64,000 nucleotides of DNA. Source: Streptomyces sp. NBC_00353. GTDB taxonomy: Bacteria > Actinomycetota > Actinomycetes > Streptomycetales > Streptomycetaceae. The DNA lies in assembly GCF_036108815.1 (NCBI RefSeq), contig NZ_CP107985.1:4836001-4900000 (forward strand). The letters are read 5' to 3'. Position numbers and translations under genes: made by a program. Each line of letters opens with the position of its first letter. The stretch's first letter is position 1. Below are positions 15,146 to 24,648 of the stretch, in pieces. The notes beneath the pieces were generated by a model. That model was not told where the DNA came from. It made no database searches and was given only the letters and a program-made list of their open reading frames with translations.

Positions 15146-16030
15146 ATGAGCACAGGACAGGGCCGCAGCGTCGAGCTGCGCCACTTGCGGGCCTTCCTCG
15201 CCGTCGCTGACGCGGGCAACGTCACACGCGCCGCAGCCGCGCTCCGCCTCACCCAGCCCGCCGTCTCCCGCACCCTCGCCGCCCTTGAGCAGCATCTCGG
15301 CGTCCGTCTCGTGGACCGCTCCACCCATCACCTCGCTCTCACCCCCGAGGGCGTCGTCTTCCGCGACAAGGCGGCCGCCGCGGTCGCCGCCTTCGACGAG
15401 GCGGTCGACTCCGGCGGCCTGCGCCACTGGCCGCTGCGGCTCGGACACGCCTGGTCCGCGTTCGGCCCGTACACCACACCGCTGCTCCGCAGCTGGCAGG
15501 AGCGGTACCCGGAGACCCCTCTCGAACTGCTGCGGATCGACGACCGCACGGCCGGGCTCACCCGCGGCGAGGTCGACGCGGCGCTGCTGCGCGGGCCCGT
15601 CGACGCGCCGGGTCTCGTCACCGAGGTGCTGTTCAGCGAGGACCGGGTGGCGGCGGTGACCGCGGACGGGCCGCTCGCCGCACACACCACGCTCCGGCTC
15701 GCCGATCTCGCGGGCGGCACGGTCGTCCTCAACACCGTCTCCGGCACCACCACCGTCGACCTGTGGCCGCCGCACGCCCGGCCCGCCGCCACCCTCACCG
15801 TCGCCAACACCGACGACTGGCTGACCGCCATCGCGGCCGGGCGCGGATCCGGGGTGTCGGTCGCCTCCACCGCCGACATGCATCCGCACGCCGGGGTCGC
15901 TTACCGCCCGCTCGTCGACGCCCCGACCGTGCCGCTGCTGCTCGCCCGCCGCGACGCACCCGGCCATCCGGCGCTGCCGAAGCTCGCCGAAATGGCGCGG
16001 GAAATCATTGGAGAAGACATCGCCGGGTGA
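15146..16030 (+). CDS. LysR-family transcriptional regulator
   Basis: 294 residues. N-terminal winged helix-turn-helix: ELRHLRAFLAVADAGNVTRA, ALRLTQPAVSRTLAALEQHL, LVDRSTHHLALTPEG (residues about 8-65). The remainder is a periplasmic-binding-like effector domain. Start ATG 15146 was chosen because upstream sequence in the same frame is not LysR-like and the helix-turn-helix begins at the family's usual position. It probably controls the divergent EamA exporter and itself. The effector cannot be told from sequence. Confidence 0.88.
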   Translation: MSTGQGRSVELRHLRAFLAVADAGNVTRAAAALRLTQPAVSRTLAALEQHLGVRLVDRSTHHLALTPEGVVFRDKAAAAVAAFDEAVDSGGLRHWPLRLGHAWSAFGPYTTPLLRSWQERYPETPLELLRIDDRTAGLTRGEVDAALLRGPVDAPGLVTEVLFSEDRVAAVTADGPLAAHTTLRLADLAGGTVVLNTVSGTTTVDLWPPHARPAATLTVANTDDWLTAIAAGRGSGVSVASTADMHPHAGVAYRPLVDAPTVPLLLARRDAPGHPALPKLAEMAREIIGEDIAG

Positions 16031-16066
16031 GGGAATTTCCCCGCACAGCAGGGGAGTTGGGGTGCT

Positions 16067-17251
16067 GTGAAAGCCGGACACAGGCCGGCCGACACCTGGG
16101 GGATCACCTTGACGAACGACATCACCGTGCACGGCACGGTCGCGCCGGGCTTCGAAGGCGTACGGGACGCCTACGCCGCCGTACTCGCCGAGGACACCAC
16201 CGAGCCCGGGTCCCAGCTCGCAGTGCGGCTGCACGGCCGGACGGTCGTCGATCTGTGGGCCGGGGACGGGATCGAGGCGGATTCACTGCCCGCCGTGTAC
16301 TCGTCCACCAAGGGCGCCGCTCACCTGGTCGTCGCGTTGCTGATCCAGGACGGCGTTCTCGACCTGGACCGTACGGTCGCCTCCTACTGGCCGGCGTTCG
16401 CCGCCGAGGGCAAGGGTGAGCTGACACTGCGGCAGCTGCTCGCGCACGCCTCCGGAGCGATCGGGGTCGAGGGCGGGTTCAGCGACGAGGAGCTGGCCGA
16501 CGACCGGCTGCTCGCCGCCCGGCTGGCGGAGCAGAAGCCGTTCTGGACGCCCGGCACGGCGTACGGGTACCACGGCCTGGTGATCGGGGCCCTCACCGGT
16601 GAAGTGGTGCGCCGGGTCACCGGGCAGTCGATCCAGGAGCTCTTCGAGGAGCGGATCAGGGCCCCGTACGGGCTGGACTTCTTTCTGGGGCAGCCCGAGG
16701 CGCTCGAAGCGCGCTACGTCGCCATCCGGCCGATGGCACCCACCCCGGAGCAGGCGGCCGGGCTCGCGCTCGACCCGGTCGATCCGAAGAGTCTCAGGGC
16801 CGTCGCCTTCAACTACCCGACAGACCTGATCGCGTGGATCAACAAGCCGTCCGTGCGGGCGCTCGGCCCGGCCTCGGTGGGTGGTGTGGGCTCCGCGCGC
16901 GGGCTGGCCGGGATGTACGCGGCCGCCATCTCGGAGGTGGACGGCCGGGCCCCGCTGCTCAAGGCGGAGACGCTCGCCGACGTCGCCCGGCCGCACGCGG
17001 TGGGCACCGACCTGGTGACCGGCGAGGAGGACCACTTCGGGCTCGGCTTCGAGCGGCCGTCCGTGCGGTATCCGTCGCTGGGCGAGGGGGCGTTCGGGCA
17101 CTGCGGTGCGGCGGGGGCGCAGGCGTTCGCGGATCCGGCCAGTGGGGTGGCGTACGGGTACACACGGCGGCGGTATGCGTTTCCTGGCGGGGCGGCGCCG
17201 GAGAACGAGCGGTTGGTGGCGGCGGTGGCGCGGGCGGCCGCCACGGGCTGA
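16067..17251 (+). CDS. serine hydrolase, class C beta-lactamase/esterase fold
   Basis: 394 residues from the GTG at 16067; TTG 16109 behind a GGGGGA is an alternative start. Catalytic motifs: SSTKGAA gives the S-x-x-K nucleophile and base (near residue 80), YGYHG occupies the Y-x-N place, and GHCGAAG takes the third (K/H-x-G) position. No signal peptide is visible, which fits EstB-like intracellular esterases more than a secreted penicillinase. It lies 36 bases after LysR on the same strand and may be cotranscribed with it. Substrate unknown. Confidence 0.83.
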   Translation: MKAGHRPADTWGITLTNDITVHGTVAPGFEGVRDAYAAVLAEDTTEPGSQLAVRLHGRTVVDLWAGDGIEADSLPAVYSSTKGAAHLVVALLIQDGVLDLDRTVASYWPAFAAEGKGELTLRQLLAHASGAIGVEGGFSDEELADDRLLAARLAEQKPFWTPGTAYGYHGLVIGALTGEVVRRVTGQSIQELFEERIRAPYGLDFFLGQPEALEARYVAIRPMAPTPEQAAGLALDPVDPKSLRAVAFNYPTDLIAWINKPSVRALGPASVGGVGSARGLAGMYAAAISEVDGRAPLLKAETLADVARPHAVGTDLVTGEEDHFGLGFERPSVRYPSLGEGAFGHCGAAGAQAFADPASGVAYGYTRRRYAFPGGAAPENERLVAAVARAAATG

Positions 17252-17258
17252 TGGCGCG

Positions 17259-17286
17259 CGGGGCGGGGCGGTTCCGCTCCCCGCCC
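17259..17286. terminator. GC-rich terminator hairpin
   Basis: GGGGCGGGG (17259-17267) pairs perfectly with CCCCGCCCC (17278-17286) around a 10-base loop. It starts 8 bases after the serine-hydrolase stop, in the gap before the convergent oxidase gene. The position fits a terminator for the plus-strand unit. Confidence 0.6.
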
Positions 17287-17394
17287 CGCCCCTTCCCGAA
17301 CCCGGGGCTCCACCCCGGAGGCCCGCTGCTCGATCGCCGCAGGGGCTTGGGGTGTTGCCGCCGGGGCCCGGGGCGGGCGCCGCAGGGGCTGGGG

Positions 17395-20214
17395 TCAGAC
17401 CGGGTGGGTGTCGGTACTGTTCAGGCCTTCTGCCAGCAGCTCTGCCAGGTGTCTCGACCGCACTCCCGCCAGCTGTGCCAGCTGGGTCCGGCAGGAGAAG
17501 CCGTCCGCCAGGATGTCCGTGCCGGGCTCCGCGCTCCGTACCGACGGCAGCAGCTGCTCCTCCGCGCATGCCACCGACACCCCCCAGTGGCCTCGTTCGA
17601 AACCGAAGTTGCCCGCCAGTCCGCAGCAGCCACCGGTCAGTTCCCCTTCCAGTCCGGCGCGTTCGCGCAGCCGTCGTTCCGCCGCGTCACCGAGGACGGC
17701 GTGCTGGTGGCAGTGGGTCTGGCCGACGACCGGGCGGTCCAGGCGCGGCGGCTGCCAGTCAGGGGCGTACTCCTCCAGGTACTGGGCCAAAGTGCGTACG
17801 GAGGTGGCGAGTTCGGCGGCGCGGGGGTCGTCGGGGAGGAGTTCCGGGAGATCCGTACGGAGGGTGGCGGCGCAGCTCGGTTCGAGGACGACGAGCGGGT
17901 CGCCGAGGGAGGCCCCCATCCGGTCCAGCGTGCGGCGCATGACCCTGCGGGCCTTGTCCAGCTGGCCCGTCGATACGTAGGTGAGGCCGCAGCACACCCC
18001 CCGCCCCGGGTACAGGGCTGTCCGGCCCGCCGCCTCCAGGACCCGGACAGCCGCCCTGCCGACCTCCGGGGAGAGGTGGTTGGTGAAGGTGTCCGGCCAG
18101 ACCGTCACCACCTGGTCGCTCGAAAGGAGCACCGTCCCCCGGCCCCCGCGCTTGACCGCCCACCGGGTGAACGTCTCCCCCGCCAGCACCGGAATCGTCC
18201 GCTCCGCAGCGATGCCCGCGAGCCGTTTCGCCAGTGCGGCGAGCGGGCGGATCCGGGCCAGCAGGTTCAGCACGGGCGCGAACGGGGCCGCGAGCCGCAG
18301 CCACCCCGGCAGCCGGCCCATCACGTAGTGGGCGGCAGGGCGCAGCCGCCCCCGGTAGTGGTGGTGCAGGAACTCCGCCTTGTACGTGGCCATGTCCACG
18401 CCCACCGGGCAGTCGCTGCGGCATCCTTTGCAGGACAGGCACAGGTCGAGCGCGTCCCGGACCTCCTTCGACCGCCATCCGTCCGTGATCACCTCACCCG
18501 CGAGCATCTCGTGCAGCAGCCGGGCCCGGCCGCGGGTGGAGTGCGCCTCCTCACCGGTCGCCCGGAACGACGGGCACATCACGCCCGTGCCCGGCGCCTG
18601 CGCCGTACGGCACTTCGCGACGCCGACACACCGTCGTACGGCCGCCGAGAAGTCGCCGCCGTCGTGCGGGTAGCCGAAGGTGACGTCCACCGGGCGCGTC
18701 GGCAGGACGTCGAAGCGGAGGTTCTCGTCGAGGCGGGCCGGGCGGGCGAGCACACCGGGGTTCATGCCGCCGTCCGGGTCCCAGAGATCCTTGAACCTCC
18801 CGAAGAGAGCGACGAGTTCGTCCCCGTACATGCGAGGAAGCAGTTCGGCCCGGGCCTGCCCGTCGCCGTGTTCCCCGCTCAGCGATCCGCCGTGCGCGAC
18901 GACAAGCGTGGCCAGCTCCTCGGAGAAGCGGCGGAACCGGGCCACGCCCTCACCGCTCAGCAGGTCGAAGTCGATCCGCACATGGATGCAGCCGTCGCCG
19001 AAGTGTCCGTACGGTGTGCCGCGCAGCCCGTGTGCCGTGAGCAGGGCGCGGAATTCGCGCAGATAGGGGCCGAGGCGTGCGGGCGGTACGGCGCAGTCCT
19101 CCCAGCCGGGCCAGGCCTCACTGCCGTCGGGCATCCGGGTCGCCGTGCCGGATGCGTCCTCCCGGATGCGCCACAGGACCCGCTGGCCGGCCGGGTCGGT
19201 GACGACGGCCGCGTCCAACGCGTCGGCCGCCCGCAGGATCTGTGCGGCGCGTGCCCGTGCCTCGGCCGGGGTGGCGCCGCCCGTCTCGACGAAGAGCCAG
19301 GCTCCGCCGCGCGGCAGACCGGCCGGTTCGCGTACGAGATCGGCGGCCATGCCCTCGACCGTCAGGGGGCAGTACGGGAGGAGGCCGGGGGCGGCTTCGG
19401 CGGCCGCGGACTCGTCGGCGTACCCGAGTACGGCGAGGGCGCGGGCCTCGGGTGCCTCGACCAGCCGTACGGTCGCCTCCGTCACCACGCCGAGCGTCCC
19501 CTCGCTGCCGCAGAAGGCGCGGGCCAGGTCCGGTCCGCGCTCCGGCAGCAGGGCGTCGAGGGCGTACCCGGAGATGCGGCGCGGGAGTTCGGGGAAGCCG
19601 GTGCGCAGCAGGGCGAGGTGGCTGCCGGCCAGTTCGCGCAGGCCGGCGGGCGCGCCGTCCCACCGGCCGCGGCCCAGCCGCAGCGTGTCGCCGCCGTAGC
19701 GGGCGACGGTCAGCGCTTCGACGTTGTCGGCGGTGGTGCCCCAGGCCACCGAGTGCGAGCCGCAGGAGTTGTTGCCGATCATCCCGCCGAGTGTGCAGCG
19801 GCTGTGCGTGGACGGGTCCGGGCCGAACGTGAGGCCGTGCGGTGCGGCGGCGCGGCGCAGGTCGTCCAGGATCACGCCCGGCTGGACGACGGCCGTGCGG
19901 GCCCCGGCGTCCAGCTCCACGATCGACCGCAGGTGGCGGGTGAGGTCGAGGACCACACCGGTGCCGGTGGCCTGCCCGGCGATGGAGGTACCGCCGCCGC
20001 GCGGGACCACGGGCACCTCGTGCGCGCGGCAGACGGCGAGCGCGGCGGCGATGTCGTCGGCGTCGCGCGGAGCGACTACGCCGAGCGGTACGCGACGGTA
20101 GTTCGAGGCGTCCATCGTCATCAGCGCCCGTGCGGCGGCGTCGAACTCCACCTCTCCGCGCACGGCGCTGGAGAGGGCCCGCACAAGAGAGGTCCGCATC
20201 TGCTCGTCGGTCAT
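17395..20214 (-). CDS. fused FAD-linked / Fe-S oxidoreductase (D-lactate or glycolate dehydrogenase type)
   Basis: 939 residues. N-terminal FAD-binding (PCMH) domain with VPRGGGTSIAGQATG and GNNSCGSHSVAWG; an FAD-oxidase C-terminal domain follows with GSLSGEHGDGQAR (residues about 420-450). The last third is a ferredoxin-like and CCG domain: CLSCKGCRSDCP, then GVCCGLTY and GGCCGLAGNFG. This fused arrangement matches Dld-type D-lactate dehydrogenases or GlcD/GlcF fusions, which feed electrons to the respiratory chain. The exact 2-hydroxy acid is not determined. Start is ATG 20214; upstream is the repeat-rich region at 20286-20319. Confidence 0.85.
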   Translation of the reverse strand: MTDEQMRTSLVRALSSAVRGEVEFDAAARALMTMDASNYRRVPLGVVAPRDADDIAAALAVCRAHEVPVVPRGGGTSIAGQATGTGVVLDLTRHLRSIVELDAGARTAVVQPGVILDDLRRAAAPHGLTFGPDPSTHSRCTLGGMIGNNSCGSHSVAWGTTADNVEALTVARYGGDTLRLGRGRWDGAPAGLRELAGSHLALLRTGFPELPRRISGYALDALLPERGPDLARAFCGSEGTLGVVTEATVRLVEAPEARALAVLGYADESAAAEAAPGLLPYCPLTVEGMAADLVREPAGLPRGGAWLFVETGGATPAEARARAAQILRAADALDAAVVTDPAGQRVLWRIREDASGTATRMPDGSEAWPGWEDCAVPPARLGPYLREFRALLTAHGLRGTPYGHFGDGCIHVRIDFDLLSGEGVARFRRFSEELATLVVAHGGSLSGEHGDGQARAELLPRMYGDELVALFGRFKDLWDPDGGMNPGVLARPARLDENLRFDVLPTRPVDVTFGYPHDGGDFSAAVRRCVGVAKCRTAQAPGTGVMCPSFRATGEEAHSTRGRARLLHEMLAGEVITDGWRSKEVRDALDLCLSCKGCRSDCPVGVDMATYKAEFLHHHYRGRLRPAAHYVMGRLPGWLRLAAPFAPVLNLLARIRPLAALAKRLAGIAAERTIPVLAGETFTRWAVKRGGRGTVLLSSDQVVTVWPDTFTNHLSPEVGRAAVRVLEAAGRTALYPGRGVCCGLTYVSTGQLDKARRVMRRTLDRMGASLGDPLVVLEPSCAATLRTDLPELLPDDPRAAELATSVRTLAQYLEEYAPDWQPPRLDRPVVGQTHCHQHAVLGDAAERRLRERAGLEGELTGGCCGLAGNFGFERGHWGVSVACAEEQLLPSVRSAEPGTDILADGFSCRTQLAQLAGVRSRHLAELLAEGLNSTDTHPV

Positions 20215-20285
20215 GCGCTCAGGATGCCGTCGATCGTCCCGCCGACCGTGCCACTGGAGCTGCCGCCCCTCGCGTTTCCCCTGAA

Positions 20286-20319
20286 TACGTCAGTACGTCG
20301 GAATACGTCGGAATACGTC
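20286..20319. repeat. phased TACGTC direct repeats
   Basis: TACGTC occurs at 20286, 20294, 20304 and 20314, with spacings 8, 10 and 10 bases, followed by a CATACGTA at 20333. It lies between the divergent oxidase (20214) and cvnA (20502) in an AT-rich island. The near-helical spacing suggests repeated binding by a regulator on one face of the DNA. The identity of the regulator and which gene it controls are unknown. Confidence 0.5.
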
Positions 20320-20501
20320 GGCCCCGTAGTCACATACGTAACAAAGAAAGCCGCAAGCGCTTCCCAAACAGATCGTCAATTCTCATATAGTGACCTCGAC
20401 TTGATTAGGAATTATCAGCTCCAGTTATCGCCCTCACCCTCGCCCGCGCCGAACTGTCCGGATCCGCCCTGTCCGTCACCGTCCGCCCCCAAGGACTCCG
20501 C

Positions 20502-21959
20502 TTGCGCTCCTCATCCCGGCCGACCGCACTGGCCCTGCTGGTCTCGGCGGCCGTCACCGGCTCCTGCTGCCTGTGGGCGGCCGTCGCCGCCCCCGCCTCG
20601 GTAAGGACCCCGCTGGCCTGGGGGGCGGGCGCCGCCGCCGTGCTGCTGTCGGTCGCCGTGGCGGCCGCCGTGCACGCCCGGGTCACCATGCGCCTGCTGC
20701 GCGCGCGTCACGCGGTGGAGGCCGAGCGGTTCACCGCGGAGACCTCGCGGCTGGTGTCGACGTCCGCGGCCGAGGCCCAGCGGTTCACCGCGGAGACGGC
20801 CAGGATCAAGGCCGCCGCCTCGGCCGAGACCGCCCGGATCACCGAGCAGGCGGCCGCCGAGGCCGCCCGGCTGGGCGCCGAGGTGGAACAGCTGACCGCC
20901 CGCGCGGCCCGCAGCGCCACCGAGCGCTCCGCCGCGGTCGCCGCATGCGCCAATGCCGCGGGCCGGATGCAGGCCCTGGCCACGAGCATGCTCGCCGACC
21001 TGCGCGAGATGGAGCACCGGCACTCCGCCGAGGACATCCTCGGGGATCTGCTGCACCTGGACCACCGCACCGCCCAGGTCGGCCGGGTGGCCGACTCGAT
21101 CGCCGTGCTGACCGGTGCCCGCTCCGGACGCCGCTGGGCGAAGCCGATCGTGATGGAGTCCATCCTGCGCGGCGCGATGGGCCGGATCGGCGGCTATCAG
21201 CGGGTACGTCTCCACTCGACCAGTGATGTCGCGATCGCCGGCCACGCCGCCGAGGGTGTCATGCACGCCCTCGCCGAACTCCTCGACAACGCTGCCAACT
21301 TCTCGCCGCCCACCGCGGAAGTCCATGTGTACGTCGAGGAGGTGCCGGCCGGTGTCGTGCTGACTGTCGAGGACAGCGGCCTGGTGATGAGCGATGTGCA
21401 GTTGCGGCGCGCCGAGCGCGCGGTGTCCGCGACCGACCAGGACCTGGCCGGGCTGTCCGGCACCCGGCTCGGCCTGGCCGTCGTCGGCCGGCTGGCCCGC
21501 AAGCACGGTCTGACGGTGTCGTTCCGGCCGTCCGCGCGGGGCGGCACGGGAGCATTGATGATGCTCCCGCAGGAGCTCATCACCCGGACCCCGGTGGCCG
21601 TTCCGGCACCCGCCCCGGTCACCGCGACGCCGCCCCTCGCGCCGGCCGCCGGGCCGGAACCCGCCCACGACGCGACGGACACGGCACCGGAGGCCGACGC
21701 CGGCACCGGCACCGGCGCTGAGCCCGGCACAGAGACCGGCACCGACGCCGAGCCCGAGCCCGCCACCGGCGAGAGCGGACTGCCCAAGCGCACCCGCGGT
21801 CGTACCCTCGCCGCCGCCGAGGCCCGCGCCCGGACCGACGGCGCCACCGCAACTCCCCGGCCCCGTACCGCCGACCCCAAGGAACAGGCAGCGCGCTTCA
21901 GCAGCTTCCGCCAGGCTGTACGGCCCAATTCCCCGCACCCGGAAGGCAACACCCGATGA
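20502..21959 (+). CDS. cvnA: conservon sensor histidine kinase-like protein
   Basis: 485 residues from TTG 20502, with AAGGA six bases upstream. Two membrane segments (about residues 8-28 and 38-58) precede a long Ala/Glu-rich coiled region repeating AERFTAETSRL and AQRFTAETARI. A HATPase domain (about 245-350) follows with LAELLDNAANFSPP (N box) and VEDSGLV plus GTRLGLAVVG. No clear phosphoacceptor-His box was seen. The C-terminal tail is a low-complexity Gly/Thr/Pro/Glu region. First gene of the conservon, an actinobacterial unit in which CvnA-D act together with a small GTPase-like protein. Its stop overlaps the cvnB start. Confidence 0.85.
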   Translation: MRSSSRPTALALLVSAAVTGSCCLWAAVAAPASVRTPLAWGAGAAAVLLSVAVAAAVHARVTMRLLRARHAVEAERFTAETSRLVSTSAAEAQRFTAETARIKAAASAETARITEQAAAEAARLGAEVEQLTARAARSATERSAAVAACANAAGRMQALATSMLADLREMEHRHSAEDILGDLLHLDHRTAQVGRVADSIAVLTGARSGRRWAKPIVMESILRGAMGRIGGYQRVRLHSTSDVAIAGHAAEGVMHALAELLDNAANFSPPTAEVHVYVEEVPAGVVLTVEDSGLVMSDVQLRRAERAVSATDQDLAGLSGTRLGLAVVGRLARKHGLTVSFRPSARGGTGALMMLPQELITRTPVAVPAPAPVTATPPLAPAAGPEPAHDATDTAPEADAGTGTGAEPGTETGTDAEPEPATGESGLPKRTRGRTLAAAEARARTDGATATPRPRTADPKEQAARFSSFRQAVRPNSPHPEGNTR

Positions 21960-22396
21960 CCGCGACCACCGACGAGAAGCTCAACTGGCTGCTGGAGGGG
22001 CTCCTGGAGCGCACCCCCGGCACCCGGCATGCCCTCGTCCTCTCCAGGGACGGCCTCAAGCTGTGCCGCACCCCCGAGCTCTCCGTCGACCAGGCCGACC
22101 AGCTGGCCGCGATCTCGGCCGGCATCCAGAGCCTCTCGCACGGCGCGTCCGTCGAGTTCGGTGACGGCACCGGCGGCGTACGGTCCGCGATGGCCGAGTT
22201 CTACGGCGGCGTGCTGTTCATCGTCGAGGCGGGCGCGGGCGCCCATCTCGCGGTCGTCGCCTCCGAGGACGCCGATGTCGGCCTCATCGGGCACAACATG
22301 AGCGAGCTCGTCGAGCAGCTCGGCGAGCACCTCAGTGCCCCGCCGCGCTCCACCGCGGACCCGACTGCCACCGTCGACGCGACCGCCGACGTATGA
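21956..22396 (+). CDS. cvnB: conservon roadblock/LC7-domain protein
   Basis: 146 residues with a roadblock/LC7 fold: WLLEGLLERTPGTRHALVLSRDGL, then the strand DADVGLIGHNMSELVEQL near the end. Such proteins act as GTPase-activating or adaptor partners of the MglA-like small GTPase encoded next but one. It overlaps cvnA and cvnC by 4 bases each. The order cvnA-B-C-D is the standard conservon order in Streptomyces. Confidence 0.88.
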   Translation: MTATTDEKLNWLLEGLLERTPGTRHALVLSRDGLKLCRTPELSVDQADQLAAISAGIQSLSHGASVEFGDGTGGVRSAMAEFYGGVLFIVEAGAGAHLAVVASEDADVGLIGHNMSELVEQLGEHLSAPPRSTADPTATVDATADV

Positions 22397-22755
22397 CCCG
22401 CCCCCGACCCGGCCGGGACGACGGTCCGGACCGGCTGTACACCCTCACCGGTGGCCGCAGCCGGTCCGATTCGGACGCGTTCGACCTGGTGACGCTGGTG
22501 GTCTCCGAATGCGAGCCGTCCCCCGGCATGCAGTCGGAGCACGTCACCATCCTGCGCATGTGCGAGCGCCCCACCGCGGTCGTGGAGATCGCGGCGGGCC
22601 TCGGCCTGCCGGTCAGCATCGTCCGGATCATGCTGTCCGATCTGCTGGCCACCGGCCGGATCAGCGCCCGTCACCCCCGTACCGCCCGTGTCGCGGACCG
22701 GTTCCCCGACCCCGACATCCTGGAACAGGTGCTCGTTGGACTCCGCAACCTCTGA
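22393..22755 (+). CDS. cvnC: conservon DUF742 protein
   Basis: 120 residues. The DUF742 family shows RLYTLTGGRSRSDSDAFDLVTLVV at the start (split here as two parts) and the winged-helix-like PVSIVRIMLSDLLATGRISARHP later. It probably bridges the sensor and the GTPase. It overlaps cvnB by 4 bases and the predicted cvnD start by 20. Confidence 0.85.
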   Translation: MTRPRPGRDDGPDRLYTLTGGRSRSDSDAFDLVTLVVSECEPSPGMQSEHVTILRMCERPTAVVEIAAGLGLPVSIVRIMLSDLLATGRISARHPRTARVADRFPDPDILEQVLVGLRNL

Positions 22756-23398
22756 CCGTTCCGCCCTGCAGGCGACGGCCGACAACGGACTGAAGATCGT
22801 CGTCGTCGGCGGCTTCGGCGTCGGCAAGACCACCATGGTCCGATCCGTCAGCGAGATCCGTCCGCTGAACACGGAAGAGACCATGACCCGCGCGGGCGAG
22901 GCCGTCGACCGTCTCGACGGGGTGTACGCGAAATCGTCCACGACCGTCGCCTTCGACTTCGGCCGGATCACGCTCGACGAACGCTCGGTGCTGTACCTGT
23001 TCGGCGCCCCCGGTCAGGAACGCTTCTGGTTCCTGTGGGACCGGCTGTTCTCGGGCACGCTCGGCGCCGTCGTCCTCGTCGACACCCGTCGGCTCGCCGA
23101 CTCCTGGTACGCGATCGACCGCCTGGAGCACCACGGCACGCCGTTCATCGTGGCGTGCAACGACTTCGGCGGCCCGCTCCACACCGAACAGCAGATACGT
23201 GAGGCGCTCGACCTCTCGGACGACATACCCCTGGTGGAGTGCGACGCCCGGGACCGTTCGTCGAGCAAGTACGTACTGATCACGCTGGTCGAGCACCTCC
23301 ATGCGCTCGCGCAGGGCAAGGTGTCCGCCCCGTCCGCCGCCCGTCCGGAGACCACGCCGGAGCCCGCACCGCAGAAGACCCCGGAGCCCAGCTCGTGA
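22736..23398 (+). CDS. cvnD: conservon ATP/GTP-binding small-GTPase-like protein
   Basis: 220 residues from TTG 22736. P-loop VVGGFGVGKTTMV (near residues 19-32), switch-like APGQERFWF, and CNDFGG in the place of the NKxD base-recognition motif. This matches the MglA-like CvnD proteins of conservons. TTG 22736 was chosen because it lies just before the domain and overlaps cvnC in the usual way; a longer frame upstream (22688) lacks family character. It overlaps the first P450 by 4 bases (GTGA). Confidence 0.82.
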   Translation: MDSATSDRSALQATADNGLKIVVVGGFGVGKTTMVRSVSEIRPLNTEETMTRAGEAVDRLDGVYAKSSTTVAFDFGRITLDERSVLYLFGAPGQERFWFLWDRLFSGTLGAVVLVDTRRLADSWYAIDRLEHHGTPFIVACNDFGGPLHTEQQIREALDLSDDIPLVECDARDRSSSKYVLITLVEHLHALAQGKVSAPSAARPETTPEPAPQKTPEPSS

Positions 23399-24648
23399 CT
23401 CAGCCCCCGGCGCCCCCCGCCGGCTGCCCCGTCCCGCACGGCCCCGCGCCGCTCTCGGGCCCCCGGTTCCAGACCGAACCGACCCGGCTGTACCGGGAGA
23501 TGCGCCGCGACCACGGAGCCGTGGCGCCTGTCGTCCTCGACGGCGACGTACCCGCCTGGCTCGTCCTCGGCTACCGCGAACTGCACCAGCTGACCAACGA
23601 CCCGGTGCTGTTCAGCCGCGACTCCGACCTGTGGAACCAGTGGGACCGCATTCCGGACGACTGGCCGCTGCTGCCGATGATCGGCCGCAAGCAGCCGTCG
23701 ATCCTGTACACGGTCGGCCCGCGCCACACCGAGCGCGCCGCGATGATCAGCAACGCGCTGGAGGCCGTCGACCCGTTCGCGCTCAAGCGGTACGCGGAGG
23801 ACTTCGCGGACACGCTCATCGACCGGTTCTGCTCCAAGGGCGGGACCGACATCATCGCCGACTACGCGATGCTGCTCCCGGCCCTCGTCCTGGCGAAGAT
23901 CTACGGCTTCGGCAGCGATACCGGATTTGCGCTCGTCGGCTCGATCAACGACATGATCGACGGCCGCGAGCGGGCCCTCGCCGGGCAGCAGCACCTCGCC
24001 TCGTCCATGGTCCAGCTGCTGGTCGACAAGAACGCCGAGCCCGCCGACGACGTCGCCACCCGGATGCTCGCCGACCCCGGCGGCTTCACCGACGAGGAAA
24101 TCGCCCAGGACCTGATGGTCATGATGGCCGCGGGCCACCAGCCGACCGCCGACTGGATGGGCAACTCGCTGCGGCTGATGCTCACCGACGACCGGTTCGC
24201 CGCGTCCCTGTCGGGCGGCCGGCACAGCGTCGCCGAGGCCATGAACGAGGTCCTCTGGGAAGACACCCCGACGCAGAACGTGGCGGGCCGCTGGGCGTCG
24301 CGCGACACCCACCTCGGCGGCCGTCACATCCAGGCGGGCGACCTGCTGCTGCTCGGCATCGCCGCCGCCAACGGGGATCCGCAGGTCCGCACCGACGGCT
24401 CGTCACTGACCGGCGGCAACAACGCGTTTCTCTCCTTCGGCCACGGCGAGCACCGCTGCCCGTTCCCGGCCCAGGAGACCGCCGAGGTCATCGCCCGTAC
24501 CGGCATCGAGGTGCTGCTGGACCGGCTGCCGGACCTCGACCTCGCCGTCCCCGCCGAACAGCTGACCCGGCGCCCGTCCCCCTGGCTGCGGGGCCTGACG
24601 GACCTGCCCGTGACGTTCACTCCCACCCCCGCCCTTGGAGGCCATTGA
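23395..24648 (+). CDS. cytochrome P450 lacking the ExxR arginine (CYP157-like)
   Basis: 417 residues. The heme loop FLSFGHGEHRCPFPAQE is intact, with the axial Cys, but the helix-K motif reads NEVLWEDTP, with Trp instead of the invariant Arg of ExxR. The I-helix reads MAAGHQPTADW. This combination (GHQ and ExxW) is what I recall for CYP157 members, which pair with CYP154 in conservons. It is not clear whether such a protein is a working monooxygenase or a partner protein. It starts overlapping cvnD and ends in TGATG with the next P450. Confidence 0.85.
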   Translation: MTQPPAPPAGCPVPHGPAPLSGPRFQTEPTRLYREMRRDHGAVAPVVLDGDVPAWLVLGYRELHQLTNDPVLFSRDSDLWNQWDRIPDDWPLLPMIGRKQPSILYTVGPRHTERAAMISNALEAVDPFALKRYAEDFADTLIDRFCSKGGTDIIADYAMLLPALVLAKIYGFGSDTGFALVGSINDMIDGRERALAGQQHLASSMVQLLVDKNAEPADDVATRMLADPGGFTDEEIAQDLMVMMAAGHQPTADWMGNSLRLMLTDDRFAASLSGGRHSVAEAMNEVLWEDTPTQNVAGRWASRDTHLGGRHIQAGDLLLLGIAAANGDPQVRTDGSSLTGGNNAFLSFGHGEHRCPFPAQETAEVIARTGIEVLLDRLPDLDLAVPAEQLTRRPSPWLRGLTDLPVTFTPTPALGGH

